The notes below the pieces were generated by a model. The model was given only the letters and a program-made list of their open reading frames with translations, made no database searches and was not told where the DNA came from. This document shows positions 6,898-7,451 of a DNA stretch of 7,451 bases, piece after piece; position 1 is the stretch's first letter, and the number at the start of each line of letters is the position of its first letter. The DNA is taken from NCBI GenBank assembly GCA_030830945.1, contig JAURLY010000267.1:1-7451 (forward strand), read 5' to 3'. Both the position numbers and the translations under genes were made by a program. The stretch comes from Gammaproteobacteria bacterium. Lineage in GTDB: Bacteria; Pseudomonadota; Gammaproteobacteria; Pseudomonadales; GM7GCV1.

Positions 6898-6913
6898 CTA
6901 TTTAGTGGTACAT
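6887..6913 (+). repeat. Perfect 11-bp inverted repeat before the integrase start
   Basis: ATGTACCACTA (6887-6897) and TAGTGGTACAT (6903-6913) are exact reverse complements separated by five bases, CTATT. The left arm is the third direct repeat, so the array is three direct copies plus one inverted copy. In the transcript this could fold as an 11-bp hairpin ending 2 bases before the GGAG of the ribosome-binding site. No T-run follows the stem, so it is not a terminator. As DNA it could be a dimeric operator. Confidence 0.92.
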
Positions 6914-6927
6914 ATGGAGACATATGG
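6910..6927 (+). repeat. 8-bp direct repeat ACATATGG duplicating the start region
   Basis: ACATATGG occurs at 6910-6917 and again at 6920-6927, a 10-base period. Each copy holds an ATG (6914 and 6924). Only the second opens the long integrase frame; the first supplies the GGAG used as a ribosome-binding site. It may be chance. Confidence 0.7.
6916..6920 (+). promoter_or_regulatory. Integrase ribosome-binding site with short spacing
   Basis: GGAGA ends 3 bases before the ATG at 6924, closer than usual, and begins 2 bases after the inverted repeat. It is the only purine-rich site near this ATG. The tight packing suggests weak or structure-dependent translation. Confidence 0.55.
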
Positions 6928-7451
6928 GAAAGCTTAATGATGCTCAAATAAGGGCTTGGATACGCTGTAAGGAACATTTTGAGGGTCGCTCCGATGGTGG
7001 AGGGCTGACTCTCCGATACCCAGAAACATTCAAGTTTCCTGCTTGGCGATATAGATACAGTATCGGGGGGAAATCCCGTGTAATGGATTTAGGTAGCTAC
7101 CGAGATATTGGGTTAGCTAAAGCACGTGAGCTTGTGCAAGAGCTAGCAGCGAAGGTTGTTCTGGGTATAGATCCCAAAATTGAAAAAGCAGATAACCTTC
7201 ATCATTCAATAGCCCGCCACGAAGCAAAGCGGCGGACAGTTCAAACATTATGCCAGTCTTACTTTGACACGCGTACTGTCAAGACTGCCCATATTGAAAA
7301 GGCTCGAGTTACAAAAGATATTCTTCCAGTAATTGGGAATCTTCCGGTTGACGAGGTAAATGCTGGGCATATTCAGCAGATTCTCTCTCGTGTGAAGAAA
7401 CGAGGCGCTCGAACCACAGCGAATAAAGTTCTCAGACACGGAACTAAGATA
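6924..7451 (+). CDS. Tyrosine recombinase/integrase, N-terminal 176 residues (cut by window end)
   Basis: The frame is open from ATG 6924 to the last base, so the C-terminus is missing. Residues about 20-90 read as the N-terminal arm-binding domain of P4/DUF4102-type integrases: SDGGGLTLRYPE, then WRYRYSIGGKSRVMDLGSY, then LAKARELVQEL and a GIDPK turn. Residues about 105-176 begin the SAM-like core-binding domain (TVQTLCQSYFD, then ITKD-like VTKDILPVIGNLPVDEVN, HIQQIL, ANKVLRH). The catalytic domain with its Arg/His/Tyr residues is beyond the edge, so activity cannot be judged. It would integrate and excise the element by site-specific recombination. It lies 168 bases after yicC in the same direction, behind its own promoter and a repeat array. 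Full members are usually around 400 residues, so a little under half is seen. The class call rests on recognising the N-terminal domain and is good but not complete. Confidence 0.85.
   Translation, partial: MGKLNDAQIRAWIRCKEHFEGRSDGGGLTLRYPETFKFPAWRYRYSIGGKSRVMDLGSYRDIGLAKARELVQELAAKVVLGIDPKIEKADNLHHSIARHEAKRRTVQTLCQSYFDTRTVKTAHIEKARVTKDILPVIGNLPVDEVNAGHIQQILSRVKKRGARTTANKVLRHGTKI

Noticed and set aside
6863..6913. Short repeats as a CRISPR-like array
   Set aside because: The copies are 12 bases and directly abutting, with no spacers; they lie in a promoter next to an integrase.
6756..6923. A tRNA or small RNA gene serving as the integration target
   Set aside because: No tRNA-like arms or 3' end are visible in the gap; the yicC 3' end is the more likely target.
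6914..6937. A seven-codon leader peptide (ATG at 6914) just before the integrase
   Set aside because: The ATG overlaps the end of the inverted repeat and has no ribosome-binding site of its own; it reads as a by-product of the duplicated ACATATGG.

Overview
This window is a housekeeping segment of a gammaproteobacterial chromosome that runs, at its right edge, into what looks like the start of an integrated mobile element. The order coaBC - algC - argB - slmA, facing rph - pyrE, with yicC diverging from rph, is a recognisable gammaproteobacterial neighbourhood of the Pseudomonas and marine-gammaproteobacterium kind. SlmA, RNase PH, PyrE and YicC all read like close relatives of the enterobacterial and pseudomonad proteins. 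I cannot name a genus from the sequence.

Left block (1-3736, + strand): the 3' part of coaBC (coenzyme A synthesis), then algC/manB (phosphomannomutase/phosphoglucomutase, sugar-nucleotide precursors for polysaccharides), argB (arginine synthesis) and slmA (nucleoid occlusion regulator of division). The genes are tightly packed: a 4-base TTGA overlap between coaBC and algC, 11 bases between algC and argB, and about 18 bases between argB and slmA. They are probably one transcription unit. The dut gene usually found between coaBC and algC in this neighbourhood is absent.

Middle block (3744-5735, - strand): rph (RNase PH), pyrE (orotate phosphoribosyltransferase) and an exported coiled-coil protein with an N-terminal DUF4124-like domain. 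Gaps are 15 bases each, consistent with one operon. It converges tail-to-tail on slmA with only 7 bases between stop codons. A divergent promoter region (5736-5888) separates rph from yicC.

Right block (5889-7451, + strand): intact yicC (RNA-associated YicC family), then a 168-base AT-rich gap and the first 176 codons of a tyrosine recombinase/integrase, which is cut by the window edge. The integrase points away from yicC into unseen DNA. In many relatives gmk follows yicC, so this is probably the left end of an island inserted at the 3' end of yicC, a known attachment site for mobilizable genomic islands. The integrase promoter and leader carry a compact array: three 12-bp direct repeats (ATGTACCACTAG), then an exact inverted copy ending at the integrase ribosome-binding site. 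This array, probably recombinase arm sites and/or an operator, is the most unusual structure here. The island's cargo, and hence any novel system, lies beyond the window.
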